DNA from: Physella acuta
Lineage: Eukaryota; Mollusca; Gastropoda; Physidae
Length of the DNA stretch: 64,000 nucleotides
NCBI RefSeq assembly: GCF_028476545.1
Contig: NW_026732268.1
Span: 1 to 64,000 of the forward strand
Direction of reading: 5' to 3'
Position 1 is the first letter of the stretch, and every line of letters begins with the position of its first letter. Below the pieces are notes generated by a model. The model was not told the DNA's origin. It ran no database searches and saw nothing but the letters and a program-made list of their open reading frames with translations. Below are positions 41,573 to 54,606 of this stretch, in pieces. Both the position numbers and the translations under genes were made by a program.

Positions 41573-42185
41573 ATTAGGCATATTACCGTAGCCTCAACAG
41601 AAAAAAATGTCACAGGAAAAAAGTCACAGGAAAAAAGTCACAGGAAAAAACTCACAAATATATATTTGCATGAAATTTGTTAATACTTTTATGCATTAAA
41701 TATTCAGAAAGTGCAAATCAACTCAGATTAATTAAATATAATAAAATGTGCGTAGGTTGTATCGTATAGTGAAATTTATAACACACGTAAATATTTAGTG
41801 TGAAGTATTTACGTTTTAATTCCTTTATACATATAATATTTAATAGAATTTAATAAAATGTTCCAACTTTCTCCTTTTCATAGTATGTGTTAAATATACT
41901 AACTTTAAATTAGAGCGAAAATGCATTAAGACGTAGTTAGTGTGTCTTACTACCCTCAACTCATTGCAACAATAGGTCAACCACCTGTACTGCCCACTTT
42001 TGTCACGCTCATTACATAACAAAGGAAAGGGTCAAAGCAGAAACCGGACACGGTACAAAGACTGTCATTGACGCAAAACGTCAACAGCACACAATCTGGA
42101 CGGACAAGGCCGACTGAGGAGAAGCCGACCAAGGAATGGCAACAACAAAAAAACATACAAAACACAATTATGTGCCTAAAATTAG

Positions 42186-45100
42186 TGTAATAGATTGAGA
42201 TAATTGTGAGGTCAGGGGAACTCACTCTTCTGTATTAGTATTATATTTATATTGTTATCTTGAGTGATGTCCCTTACATGTTGTTATGTATAAATAGTTG
42301 TCTCTCGCCACTTCCTCTCTTTACCATCATGGCTGTCTGTAAATAAAAGGCTGTTAACACCAATGTGGCTCCTCGTCAATCTATCACATTTTGGCGACGA
42401 AGGATAAACATCTACTAGAAAGAGCACCTACTTACGCAAAAAAGAGGTTTGCTAGAGCTTATTAGCTAATTATTTCTAGAATAATGGCGCTGTATGGCCA
42501 AATAAAAGAATTTGATGCGAATGATGAAATCATTCAAGATTACCTAGATAGGTTAAGCTTTTACCTAGAAGCTAACAACGTGACGATGGAAGCCAAAAAG
42601 AGAGCTGTTTTGTTAACAGTCATAGGGCCTCAACAATTTAGGCTACTAAAGGACTTATGCGCACCAGCTAGTCTAACTACCAAGAGCTTTAACGAGCTGA
42701 GCAAATTGCTAACAGACCACCATGCGCCTGTACCATCAAAGTTTCTAAGTCGAGCTAGATTTGACAGTAGAACTCGTCAACCAAACGAGTCAATATCAGA
42801 ATATGTTGCTGCTTTACGTCATTTAAGTGAATTTTGTGAATTCGGAGACACGCTGTCTGACAGACTATGTGAAAAGTTTGTGACAGGTGTAAACAGCCCT
42901 GATATTCAAAGAAAGTTGCTGCTCGAGTCAGATCTAAAATTGGAAAAAGCAATACAACTCGCAACTTTATTCCAGCAGTCATCTGATGCGGCGAAATCTC
43001 TTACACCTTCAGAGATCCATGCAGTAAACAGCAGGTTAGTCAATAAACATCAACCCCATCAGAGCATTCCAACTTATGCTAAACAGCCTGCTCGTTCAAA
43101 TCCTAGATCTAAATCTAGTAATAATTATCAAAAATGTCATCGATGCAAAGGTCCCCATGCATCTCATCGGTGCAAGTTCAAGTCTGCAACTTGTTATAAG
43201 TGCGGTAAGCAAGGTCACATTGCTAAGGCCTGCTTTGCAAAGTCTTCGTCTGTCGCTAAATCTAGCCAGTCAAGACAGTACCGCAACCAAAGGCAGCACT
43301 ATGTTAACTCTCACCAAGACTACCTAACCCAACCAATGAACCACTCTACCTGTGAAAATGCTCAAACTGATTCGCAGCCGGATTTCAACCTATTCTCTGT
43401 GAAATCAATAAGTCATGCTCCCATCAATGTACCAGTTAATATCAACGGTAAGAGCATCAGCTTCCAACTTGACACTGGAGCATCTCTAACAGTCATCACA
43501 AAGAAGGACTTTGACGCTGTCACAGGAGGATCAGTGTCTCTACAGCCATGTCACAAGTGTCTAACAACATACACTGGTGACAATGTTCCGGTAATAGGAG
43601 AGTGTATGGTTCATGTAAGTTATAATGGTCAAAGTGTTAAACTTCCTCTTCTTGTGGTTGAAGGAAATGGACCACCATTACTAGGTAGGAACTGGTTAAG
43701 TGATCTTAAGTTAAATTGGGAGAGTATTTGTTCATTGAAGAATGTAAAAGAATCTAGTCTTACTTCACTAGATAAAGTTATATCTGAAAATAAATGTGTT
43801 TTTGGTAACTCTGGATTACTAAATGATAGAACAGTGAAGTTAAGCAGTAAAGATACAAATCCAAGATACTGCAAAGCTAGAGTTCCACCTTATGCAATGA
43901 GGAATAAAATTGAAAATGAGCTAAGTAGATTGGAATCTAATGGCATCATAAAGAAGGTAGACTATTCCGATTGGGCGTCGCCCATTGTGCCAGTGTTAAA
44001 GAAGGATGGTTCTATAAGAATTTGTGGAGATTATAAAACTACACTGAATAAGCAAATAGAGCTAAATAGGTACCCTATACCTAACATTGAGGAAATTTCT
44101 TTGAATTTGGCAGGAGGAGACAAATTCACTGAATTAGACTTTAGTCATGCTTACACTCAACTAGAACTGCATCCAGATTCAAAAGTCTATACGACAATAA
44201 ACACACATAAAGGACTCTACCAATATGAAAGACTATGTTTTGGCATATCATCTAGCCCTGGAATTTTCCAAGCTGTCATCGACAGTATTTTTAAGGATAT
44301 TCCAAATGTTTGTGTGTACTTTGACAATGTGTACATAACTGGTAAGAATGACACTGAACATCTTAAAACACTTGATAAAGTATTGAAAATTGTTGGTGAA
44401 AAAGGTTTAAAGATAAACAAAGATAAATGTCAATTCATGTTGACAGAAATTAGTTTTCTTGGTTATATATTGAGCAAACAAGGCATCAGACCTCAACCTG
44501 AGAAAACAAAAGCCATTAAAGAAGCACCCAAACCTGAAAATACCCAACAACTAAGAGCTTTTTTGGGCTTGATAAATTACTATGCAAAGTTCATAGGGAA
44601 TCTGTCTGGTAAACTATCACCACTGTACAAGCTGCTACAGAAAAATGCAACTTGGCACTGGGGTAAACAACAAGAAGCTGCTTTTAATACAGCAAAAGAG
44701 GCTTTGTCTTCTGACACCTTACTAACTCACTATGACCCAGGGAAAAGACTTATATTAACATGTGATGCTTCACCAGATGGTGTAGGAGCAGTCTTGTCCC
44801 ACATGGATGAGGAGGGTGACAGACCCATTGTTTTTGCCAGTAGATCTTTGAAGCAGGCTGAGAAAAATTATTCTCAGTTAGATAGGGAAGGCTTAGGCAT
44901 CATTTTTGGTGTTAAGAAATTTCATAAGTTTCTGTTTGGTAGGAAGTTCACCATCTTTACAGATCATAAACCATTGCTAGGTTTATTTGGAGAAAACAAA
45001 ACCCTACCTGAGCATGCCTCACCAAGAATTCAAAGATGGGCTATCACACTAACTGCATACAATTATGAATTGAAATACAAACCTGGATCTGAGAATAGTG

Positions 45101-46365
45101 CAGATAGTCTTAGTAGATTACCTTTAAAAAACCAGAGCCTGAGCTATGTACCAGAAGATGTATTTGTTCTCTTCACTATCATGGATAACTCCAATATAAA
45201 TGTGAATGATATTAAAAGAGAAACACAAAAAGATGAGTGCTGTAAGAATGGTTGGCCTGAAGAGTCTGTGAATGATGACTTAAGGCCATATTAAATAAGA
45301 AAAATGGTATTCAATCTAAAAGATGGAGAAGATGCAGTCCATTATCAGTCAGAGTTGCCTAAACAAAGTATTTGTAACTTAATAAATGATTATGGTGATA
45401 TGGCAATTTCAAATGTTTTAAAGAGAATACATTAGTAAGAAGGAATGTGATCATCAAACAACTTTGCTAACATCATTAGCACTTACAGAAACTAAAAGGG
45501 TAACATCAAAAGAAAAGAAAAAAGATTTTTTGCCATTTAATACTTTCAGATGCCAATTCAAAAATAGTTCCATTAAATCATGACAACTCATGCATTGAAA
45601 GAGAATTTGGTGTTAATAAGAATGTGTATCTAAGAAATCATGGGAGAAAGGAAAAATGGATACCAGGTCAAATTGTTCAATGTACAGGACCTGTGTCTTA
45701 TAAAGTTAAAAATAACTTGTGCAGATAATAAGTGTGAATCTGTCAATCCCACCAAATCTGATCAGTTCACACCAACTCAGTTTGTTCCACAACCAAGTTC
45801 TGTTGATATGAGTGAACCAAGTTGTCTGGAGTCAGAAAATGTAAATTCTGGAGTTAATGATTTAAATCCTAGACCTCCTGAGATAGAGAATCCAAATGGT
45901 CAGAATATTGAGTCACCAAATCAAAGGCCACTGAGAAGGTCAAACAGGACAATCAAAGTCCCAAATAAGTTAGACCTATGATTTTAAAGGTCAAGAGGAC
46001 TTTGACATTATTGTTTTGTATTTTAATTATGTTGTAATATTGTGCATTGTTTGTAAGGATGTAATTTACCATAATGTTCATGTTACAATATAATTGGTGA
46101 TTTTAGGATACTATCAATTGTTCTATTGAGAGATGTGTTATTGTGTTCTAAGGGTAAAGGGATGTAATAGATTGAGATAATTGTGAGGTCAGGGGAACTC
46201 ACTCTTCTGTATTAGTATTATATTTATATTGTTATCTTGAGTGATGTCCCTTACATGTTGTTATGTATAAATAGTTGTCTCTCGCCACTTCCTCTCTTTA
46301 CCATCATGGCTGTCTGTAAATAAAAGGCTGTTAACACCAATGTGGCTCCTCGTCAATCTATCACA
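42186..46365 (+). mobile_element. Young Ty3/Gypsy LTR retrotransposon, 4.2 kb (fossil, incomplete)
   Basis: LTRs of 203 bp (42186-42388 and 46163-46365) appear identical by eye and are flanked by the 5-bp duplication attag. One long frame (42484-45294) carries Gag, two zinc knuckles (CHRCKGPHASHRC, CYKCGKQGHIAKAC), protease (LDTGASLTVI), reverse transcriptase and RNase H (CDASPDGVGAVLSH). An integrase C-terminal TGPVSYKV-type module is seen near 45680, but no integrase catalytic core was recognised. A purine tract precedes the right LTR. The LTR has a tataaata and an aataaa. Identical LTRs suggest a recent insertion; it looks incomplete, with a few breaks in the 3' third. Confidence 0.92.
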
Positions 46366-46807
46366 ATTAGTTTATAATTAACATTTCTAGAGCGTATTTA
46401 GTTAAATTCATTTCAAAAGTTGTGGTTGTTGTGTAAATTAGGTTACAGTATTTTTACTAATTAGTGTTATAAACTACAATGATTTTATCGTCATTAAAAT
46501 GCTAAAAACAACAACAACCCACACCAATAACACCCAAAATTATACAATTCTCAACTATTAAAATAAAAATATTTATTAAAAGATTTTTGTGACTTTTTTT
46601 TTGTGACTTTATTTCTGTGACTTTTTTCCGAATTTTTTTTTCCTTTGTGACTTTTTTCTGTGACTTTTTTTTCCTAGCAAAAACTTTGACTTTTTTCTGT
46701 TTTTTTTTCCTGTGACTTTTTTTTATTCGAATGAATGTGTGTCTGCCGGAGCGCTCGATTACCTAGAAAATGTGTATGTGTCAAGTTCATTAGAACTACA
46801 CTGATAT

Positions 46808-47111
46808 CAGAGGCGTAGTGAGGGGTAGGCGGGGGTGCGGACCGCACCGGGTGACACCATTTAGGGGGGTGACACCAAGGCAAAAAATAGCAAAATATAG
46901 AGAAAAAACTTGAAGGGGGTGCAAATCGAAAGTTTGAGGGGGGGAGGGGTGCAAATCGAAAGTTTGAGGAGGGGTGCAAACCGAAAAGTTGAGGGGGGGG
47001 GGGTTGCAAATCGAAAATTTGAAAATTTGACCCCGGGAAGGGTCGCTACGCCTTTGGGGGTGATACCATTAAGTGCCGCACCAGGTGACACCCGACCTCG
47101 CTACGCCACTG
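46808..47111. mobile_element. hAT-like MITE (CAGAGGCGTAG family), 304 bp
   Basis: Ends CAGAGGCGTAGTGAGG and (inverted) CAGTGGCGTAGCGAGG, flanked by a perfect 8-bp duplication actgatat (46800-46807, 47112-47119). Contains three to four tandem copies of a ggtgcaaatcgaaagtttga motif. Sits in the spacer of foldback element A. Confidence 0.88.
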
Positions 47112-48079
47112 ACTGATATCCTATTGACGAGTCCAATATTAAGGGTGAACGGAAAAAAGTCACAGGAAAAAAAAAACACAGAAAAAAGTCACAGTTTTTG
47201 CTAGAAAAAAAGTCACAGAAAAAAAGTCACAAAGGTTTAGGGTTTTATCGGGAAAAAAAGTCACAGAAATGAAGTCACAGAAAACAAGTCACAAAATTTT
47301 TTAAAGAAATATTTTAATTTAATTGTTAAGAATTGTAAATTGTGTGTGTTTATTGTTGTTGTTTTTTTTGTTTTGTTTTAGTAGCATTTTATAAACGTAA
47401 AATAATTATGGTTCATAACAATAATACGTAAAAATAATATGACGTAATTTACACAGCAACCACAACTATTGTTACGTATTTAGTTAAATACGCGGTAGAA
47501 AAATTTATTACAAAAAAAATTATGGCACATCGTTGTGCTTTGCATATTTGTTTTTTCCGTTGGCCATTCCTTGGTCGGCTGCTCCTCAGTCGGCCTTGTC
47601 TGTCCATATTGAGTGCTGTTGACGTTTTGCGTCAATGACAGTCTTTGTACCGTGTCCGGTTTCTGCTTTGATCCTTTCCTTTGTTATGTAATGAGCGTGA
47701 TAAAAGTGGGCAGTACAGGTGGTTGACCTATTGTTGCAATGAGTTGATGGCAGCAAGTTACTATATCCGGCTATATGACATATCGCGCTAATTGAAAGTT
47801 AGTATTGAACAAACACTATTAAAAAAAGAGAAGGTTGGAACATTTTATTAAATTCTATTAAATATTATATGTATTAATGAATTAAAACGTAAATACTTCA
47901 CACTAAATATTTACGTGTGTTATAAATATCACTATAGGCATACAACCTACGCACATTTCATTAAATTTAATTAATCGTAAGTTCATTTGCATTTTCTGAA
48001 TATTTAATACATAAAAATATTAACACATTTCATATCAAATATACTTGAAACTTTTTTCCCTGTGACTTTTTTCCCTACA

Positions 48080-48664
48080 ATCATATTAAGAAGAGAAGTA
48101 GATCTACTAGGTTTTAGTAGATCGATATTTAAGTTAATTTTGCAATCAGCTGAGTGCTAGGAATTAGGGTGCGCCTACTGGGGTCTGAAAATTCAGAACG
48201 TGTTGAATGTTTTCGCTCAACGAGCAAAAACAAAAACTTGAACCCGAACACAAAAATGGGCTTGTTTTTGCCCTGCACTCAGATGTTTCATATACCCATA
48301 CCATGTTCATTCAAATAGGTCAAGCCTAGTACACATGTTGTAAGTGTAAACGCTGTTTAAAGGAATCAAATCAACCACCAAGTCGTGTAAAGCAGCCACA
48401 TTTTTTTAAAAACTTCAACGTGGCTCTTATAATGACAAGCAAAATATCAATTTTGTTGTTGATTTAATCTTTATTTGACTTAAAATTTTATTTTATTTTT
48501 TACTTCCAAGAGATGGAACCTGTAACATTTTTTTTTGCCAAGCGTGACATTGTATTCATAAATAATATTTAAATCTAAGTAGTTGACCTGTCGCGCGTTG
48601 CTGTTGCATCGATCAATGGACAAAAATGCATAAAACGTTTAATAATAAGCTTTTAATTTAATGT
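48080..48664. other. No gene recognised
   Basis: AT-rich intergenic sequence between foldback element A and the TCTA repeats. Confidence 0.45.
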
Positions 48665-48668
48665 AATC

Positions 48669-48732
48669 TATCTATCTAATCTATCTAATCTATCTAATCT
48701 ATCTAATCTATCTAATCTATCTAATCTATCTA

Positions 48733-48809
<77 letters not shown>

Positions 48810-48836
48810 ATCTAATCTATCTATCTAATCTATCTA
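48669..48836. repeat. (TCTA)n/(ATCTATCTA)n microsatellite
   Basis: Tetranucleotide TCTA tract with interspersed TCTAA variants. The complementary TAGA tract occurs at 54240-54260 at the mirrored end of an inverted repeat. Confidence 0.95.
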
Positions 48837-49340
48837 TATACTACTTAAACTCAAGTTTGTTTACATGTTTGAATATTTTTTTTTGTTTGTCTGATTTGGT
48901 ACTGTAGGGAAACTGCTCTATATGGGGGGGGGGGGGGGGGCTGTAAAATAGTATGTAGATCTAGTTAGAGAATAATTTTTGATTGCAGACAGACTGTTAA
49001 TCACACATTTATTTAAAGAAGTTAATTAATTTATTGATTTTTTTTATAGGTAGGTTAATCACATTAATATTAAAGTTTTAGAACAATGGCTTAACTTTGA
49101 CTGAATAGTGACGTTTGATAACTCATTTGTTTGTTTGTTGTTTTTTTTTTAATTTGTTATTGGGGAGAATCTGCATTATGTGTAGAGCTGTAAAATAGGA
49201 TTTTGGATGGTAAAAGTTGTTCTTTCTTAAACACACTGTTAATTACAAACTAATTTAAAGCCGCTAATTAATTTACTGATATATTCATTGGTAGATTAAC
49301 CACATTAATTATAAAAGTTTAGAACAATAATTTTACTAGT
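48837..49340. repeat. Repeat arm with inverted partner at 54005-54240
   Basis: The first 240 bp (cttaaactcaagtttgtttac, poly-G, then the gactgttaatcaca block) match the complement of 54005-54240. A diverged direct copy of the inner half follows (about 49225-49330). Confidence 0.75.
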
Positions 49341-49384
49341 AGTAAATAAGATTTAATACAACAATGTTTTCAATTATTTTTTCT

Positions 49385-49505
49385 TAGGGCTTAGATGTGA
49401 ATGATAAAGTTGCCTATAGAACTTGGCGGGATACAGGGCAGGTGAAGTAGCGTTCACCTTTTTCTATGTCCTCAGCATATGAAGGGATAGTGTGGTCAGA
49501 GCCAT
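49385..49505. repeat. Dispersed repeat with a second copy at 50995-51110
   Basis: Both copies contain gggcaggtgaagtag and tatgaagggatagtgtggtc and flank the piggyBac-like element. This suggests a local duplication that predates or accompanied the insertion. Confidence 0.6.
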
Positions 49506-49524
49506 GCGGGAATAGTTTTTTTAA

Positions 49525-50989
49525 CCCTTTATTTAGGGAATTATGTTCTGAATGAATTTTTTACTTAAACAATGTGTTACTATATTGCTTTAGGCACATT
49601 CAAAGCATATGTCGAAGGAAATTTCGTTTCATAAATTTTTAATGGCCCAAACATATATTGGTACTTATAAGTACCGTCAGGAATGTAGGACATTTTTTTT
49701 CAAATTTTTTTTTTTTTTTTTTTTACAAAACAGGAACAAACGATTCAATATATTAACTAATAACATCACAATCATTATAACAATCACTTTTTGTAATTTT
49801 CACACATAAATACAGCACAAAAGTATATTTTGAGTACGATTTTTACTGGATTTTCTATCAGAACACATCTTAGACCTCAAACACAGCAAAAGTAGTCAAC
49901 ATGTTATGCTCACTCAATCTTGTCTGTGGTCTTTCTGGTGTAGCAACGGTTGCCGGAAGGAACATGCTTTTGCTGGAGGCTTCCAATACCTAGTACAATG
50001 AGCCGCATAAACAAACAAAAGCCTAGTCATTCAGCACACAACTACTAGTAATACTAGTATAATTGTAGCCTACTAGAATGTTATGATAAGTCTACACTAC
50101 AGTGCAAAGTTCATAAATAGAAGTGAGCTCAATGTGTTTAGGATAGCCGTAGTGGCCTTCTCTGTTTACTGATTAAAATTTACCTTATAGATCTATACTA
50201 TATGCAGAAGTATGGACTATTGCTAGTCTACAGGTATACATTACGTAAATGCTAGTTGTTGTAGGCAAGACAGTTTATTGCAGTAAATATAACTAACAAA
50301 TTAAATCTTACAACTAGAACTAAGCTTTGGTATACAATTAAAGTATACTAAACCTTGTACACGAGCCTGCAACTGATACCTTTATTCTTGTTATTTTTTT
50401 ACTACTAGAAATTAACATGTAATTACAATATTTCTTAGGTAAACATTATGCTAACCTTCTTATAAATGTGTAAATATCATTTTTGAATACATTTCGATAA
50501 TTAATTATCAAAACAATATTTATGTAACTCCGCATAAAAAAATCTGCCATTTTCTAAAAATCCTAAAAAAAATGACCGTGTGCCCTGACGGTACTTATAA
50601 GTCCACTTGTAAACATCGATCTAATACAAAGACAATTTGATTAAAATTGTATAACTAGAAGTTGAACGCGTTTGCCTGGCTATTGAAGGTGCCAATAAAA
50701 AATATTTGGGGTTGAAAACTTGAAAAATAAGGTAAAACAAAGGGAAATCAAGAACGTGTGTGAGAAATGTACAGAAAAATTGTGAACTACCGGTATAGCA
50801 AGACATTGAAAATGGCGCCACACGAGTAATTTAAAAAAAAAAAAAAACATTGATACCTCCGACTATCGGCGACTCAGGGGAGATAATACTATTAATTACT
50901 TCAATAATTTTTAAAATACGTATTAAATTAAAAATAATACAGGCACTTAATTAAAGTGGTACTTATAAGTACCGTCAGTAGATAAAGGG
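49525..50989. mobile_element. piggyBac-like non-autonomous element, 1.47 kb
   Basis: TTAA target sites at 49521-49524 and 50990-50993. Terminal inverted repeats CCCTTTATTTA and CCCTTTATCTA (10 of 11). Subterminal ggtacttataagtaccgtca motifs near 49660, 50590 (inverted, partial) and 50959. No transposase recognised. Confidence 0.8.
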
Positions 50990-51326
50990 TTAAACTATAG
51001 AAACATGTCTGAGTCTTGGTGGTACACTGGGCAGGTGAAGTAGAGTTTAGTAGGTCACCTGTGACGTCAGTATATGAAGGGATAGTGTGGTCAGACCCAT
51101 GCTCAGCCGAAATCTGTGTTTTTAAAATATAAAAAACGTCTATTTTTGAACGTGGGGTCTGGTTATTTTGTGATGATAAGTGACAGACGTGATGTCATGT
51201 ATGGATGACCCCCGAAACCCACAGTTATCTAACTAGATAACGGGTAGTCTAGTAAAGCACTAAAAAGAAGAAAATTAACGATTTTTAAAATATAATAATG
51301 AACAACTATTTAAATAACTAAAAAAA

Positions 51327-53200
51327 TTCATAAAAAACGTTTTAATAACAAGCTTTTATGTAATAATGCACTAAAAAGTAGAAAATAAATTATCGATTAC
51401 TATTTAAATAACTATAAAGTATCTATTGGATACCTTTACTAATGTTAAGGAAGACACCCACGCTTTTCTTTATAGTTATTTAAATAGTAATCGATAATTT
51501 ATTTTCTCCTTTTTAGTGCATTATTACATAAAAGCTTGTTATTAAAACGTTTTTTATGAATTTTTTTTCAGTACTTTACATGTTTTATTTACAATACCGT
51601 AACATGACTAAAAACCATTGAACGTGATGGCGCAGCTATTGACGCGTGTGGTGTTGTTAGATAGACATGCCTACTGATTCGGTCCAAATTTTAATTAATT
51701 CATAAAAAATTAATTAGGCATCCAATTAAGTCAAATTTAATTTCAGATTGCATTGTCTTCATGTTTTGACCCACGTGACCAGTGTGAATCGTATCGGTCA
51801 AGTAGAAGTTTCCGAATTTTCACTCCGGCGTTTCGGTCTAGACAGACAGACTGTCGAGGAAGTGAGTTAAATAAAAGCTTGTAAAAAAAATTCATAAAAA
51901 ACGTTTTAATAACAAGCTTTTATGTAATGATGCACTAAAAAGTAGAAAATAAATTATAGACTACTATTTAAATAACTATAAAGAAAAGCGTGGGTCACTT
52001 TAGTATCTATTGGATACCTTTACTAATGTTAAGGAAGACACCCACGCTTTTCTTTATAGTTATTTAAATAGTAGTCTATAATTTATTTTCTACTTTTTAG
52101 TGCATCATTACATAAAAGCTTGTTATTAAAACGTTTTTTATGAATTTTTTTTTCAGTATTTTACATGTTTTATTTACAATAGAGTTACATGACTAAAAAC
52201 CATTGCGCGCCTACTGAACATCACGTTCAGTAGGCGCGCAATGGTTTTTGAACGCAGCCATTACGTGATGGCGCAGCTATTGAAGGTGATGACGCGTGTG
52301 GTGTGGTTGGCTAGACATGCCTACTAATTCGGTCCAAATTTTAATTAATTCATAAAAAATTAATTAGGCATCCAATTAAGTCAAATTTAGTTTCAGATTG
52401 CATTGTCTTCATGTCTTGACCCACGTGCTAACTTTGAATTGTATCGGTCAAGTAGAACTGTCCGAATTTTCACTCCTGCGTTTCCGTCTAGACAGACTGA
52501 CGACAGAGGAAGTGAGTTAAATAAAAGCTTGTAAAAAAAAAATTCATAAAAAAACGTTTTAATAACAAGCTTTTATGTAATGATGCACTAAAAAGTAGAA
52601 AATAAATTATAGACTACTATTTAAATAACTATAAAGAAAAGCGTGGGTCACTTTAGTATCTATTGGATACCTTTACTAATGTTAAGGAAGACACCCACGC
52701 TTTTCTTTATAGTTATTTAAATAGTAGTTTATAATTTATTTTCTACTTTTTAGTGCATCATTACATAAAAGCTTGTTATTAAAACGTTTTTTTATGAATT
52801 TTTTTTCAGTACTTTACATGTTTTATTTACAATAGAGTTACATGACTAAAAACCATTGCGCGCCTACTGAACATCACGTTCAGTAGGCGCGCAATGGTTT
52901 TTGAACGCAGCCATTACGTGATGGCGCAGCTATTGAAGGTGATGACGCGTGTGGTGTGGTTGGCTAGACATGCCTACTAATTCGGTCCAAATTTTAATTA
53001 ATTCAAAAAAAATTAATTAGGCATCCAATGAAGTCAAGTTTAGTTTCAGATTGCATTGTCTTCATGTCTTGACCCACGTGCCAACTGTGAATCGTATCGG
53101 TCAAGTAGAACTGTCCGAATTTTCACTCCTACGTTTCTATCTAGACTGACGACAGACTGTCGACAGACAGAGGAAGTGAGTTAAATAAAAGCTTGTAAAA
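51327..53200. repeat. Tandem units of about 560-660 bp, each with a long hairpin
   Basis: Three units. Each begins with a large inverted repeat (51327-51570, 51891-52150, 52543-52800; arms about 100-115 bp around a tatctattggatacctttac spacer). A block with cggtccaaattttaatta and aggcatccaattaag follows. Units end gtgagttaaataaaagcttg plus an A run. Units 2 and 3 also carry a second perfect palindrome (25-bp arms, 5-base loop: 52195-52249 and 52848-52902). No coding sequence. Confidence 0.88.
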
Positions 53201-53599
53201 AAAGCGTAGGTCGCTTTATTGTGTATTGAATACCGTAGAATACCTACACTCGAATTTAAGAAGCGACGCTTTATGCTAGTTATTTAAACAGTAGATATCG
53301 TGCATTATTAGATCTAAATATTTAAGGAAATAATTTATTCTCTCTCTCACTCACTTTTTTTTTTTTTTTTTGCTGACACTCCAATAAAATTTCTAAAACC
53401 TTGCATGTTGTCTATTTTTTTTTTAGATATTTCATTGTTGAATGAATAGCAGTCACCATATTTATACCATGCTCCTTTAAAATAGTAAAGTAGCGAGCCC
53501 ACATTCTCGAAAAAAAAGTGCTATTGAACTTTTAGACCTATTTCTCAAATGTTAAAATAAACCTGATTGGCTGTGTAAATTTGGTTCAATTCATTTTTT

Positions 53600-53810
53600 A
53601 CTTTCTCGTATATACGAAGTATAAAGAAAGTATTGTAATCGCGCAAAAAAAACTCCCTGAGTTGGAAAAACAGAATTTTGCAATCTTGTCCGTATGTCTG
53701 TGTGTGTATGTGTATGTGTGTGTGTGTAAACACGATAACTTGAGTACCGTTACAGCTAGGTTGATGAAATTTCATATATAAGTATTATATCAAAATCGTA
53801 AATGAAAAAG
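53600..53810 (+). repeat. Dispersed repeat Y, copy 1
   Basis: Shares gttttgcaatcttgtc-like sequence, a tgtgtgtg run, aaacacgataacttgagtac and gctaggttgatgaaatttca with 63705-63905. Confidence 0.7.
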
Positions 53811-54258
53811 ACAGTTGAAAATTTACATAAGTGTTGGAACGTAATAAAAACAGCAAACGGACGTATTGTTAAAGTTATTGCCGACAGAAAATTAGATTTA
53901 GAACGCGTTAAACTTTTGAATGGGCCTATGATGGAATCCGCCATTTTATTGTACTAAAAAGTAAACAAAAAAATGTGACGTTACTGTTTCGTCGAGTCTA
54001 GTGGTTGTTCTAATCTTTTAAAATATATGTGGTTAATCTACCTATGAATAAATCAATAAATTAATTAACGTCTTTAAATAAATGTGTGATTAACAGTCTG
54101 TCTGCAATCAAAAAAATTTCTCTACCTACATACTATTTTACAGCCCCCCATATAAAGCAGTTTCCTTACAGTACGAAATCAGACAAACAAACAAAAAATA
54201 AATATTCAAACATGTAAACAAACTTGAGTTTTAGTAGTATATAGATAGATAGATAGAT

Positions 54259-54606
54259 AGTGTTACATGACTAAAAACCATTGCGCGTCTATTGAACGTG
54301 ATGGCGCAGCTATTGAACCTGATGGCGCAGCTATTGAACGTGATGACTCATGTGGTGTGGTTGGATAGACATGCCTACTAATTCAGTCCAAATTTTAATT
54401 AATTCATAAAAAAATTAATTAGGCATCCAATTAAGTCAAATTTAGTTTCAGATTGCATTGTCTTCATGTCTTGACCCACGTGCCAACTGTGAATCGTATC
54501 GGTCAAGTAGAAGTGTCCGAATTTTCGCTCCGGCGTTTCGATCTAGTCAGACTGACGACAGACTGACGACAGACAGAGGAAGTGAGTTAAATAAAAGCTT
54601 GTAAAA
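54259..54606. repeat. Hairpin-less copy of the 3' block of the 650-bp unit
   Basis: Starts tgttacatgactaaaaacca, has three short gatggcgcagctattgaac repeats, then the same aggcatccaattaag block and ends ggaagtgagttaaataaaag. A shorter related end occurs at 54745-54840. Confidence 0.75.

Larger units (their letters stand above)
41600..48079. mobile_element. Foldback element A, arms of about 0.95 kb, interrupted by two later insertions
   Basis: The left arm (41600-42185 continued at 46366-46745) is the inverted complement of the right arm (47150-48079) along nearly its whole length. Both ends carry repeated GTCACAGGAAAAAA motifs, and so do the inner arm ends. Removing the LTR element (42186-46365) and the MITE (46808-47111) leaves about 2 kb with a spacer near 100 bp. 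No coding sequence of its own was recognised. Confidence 0.85.
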
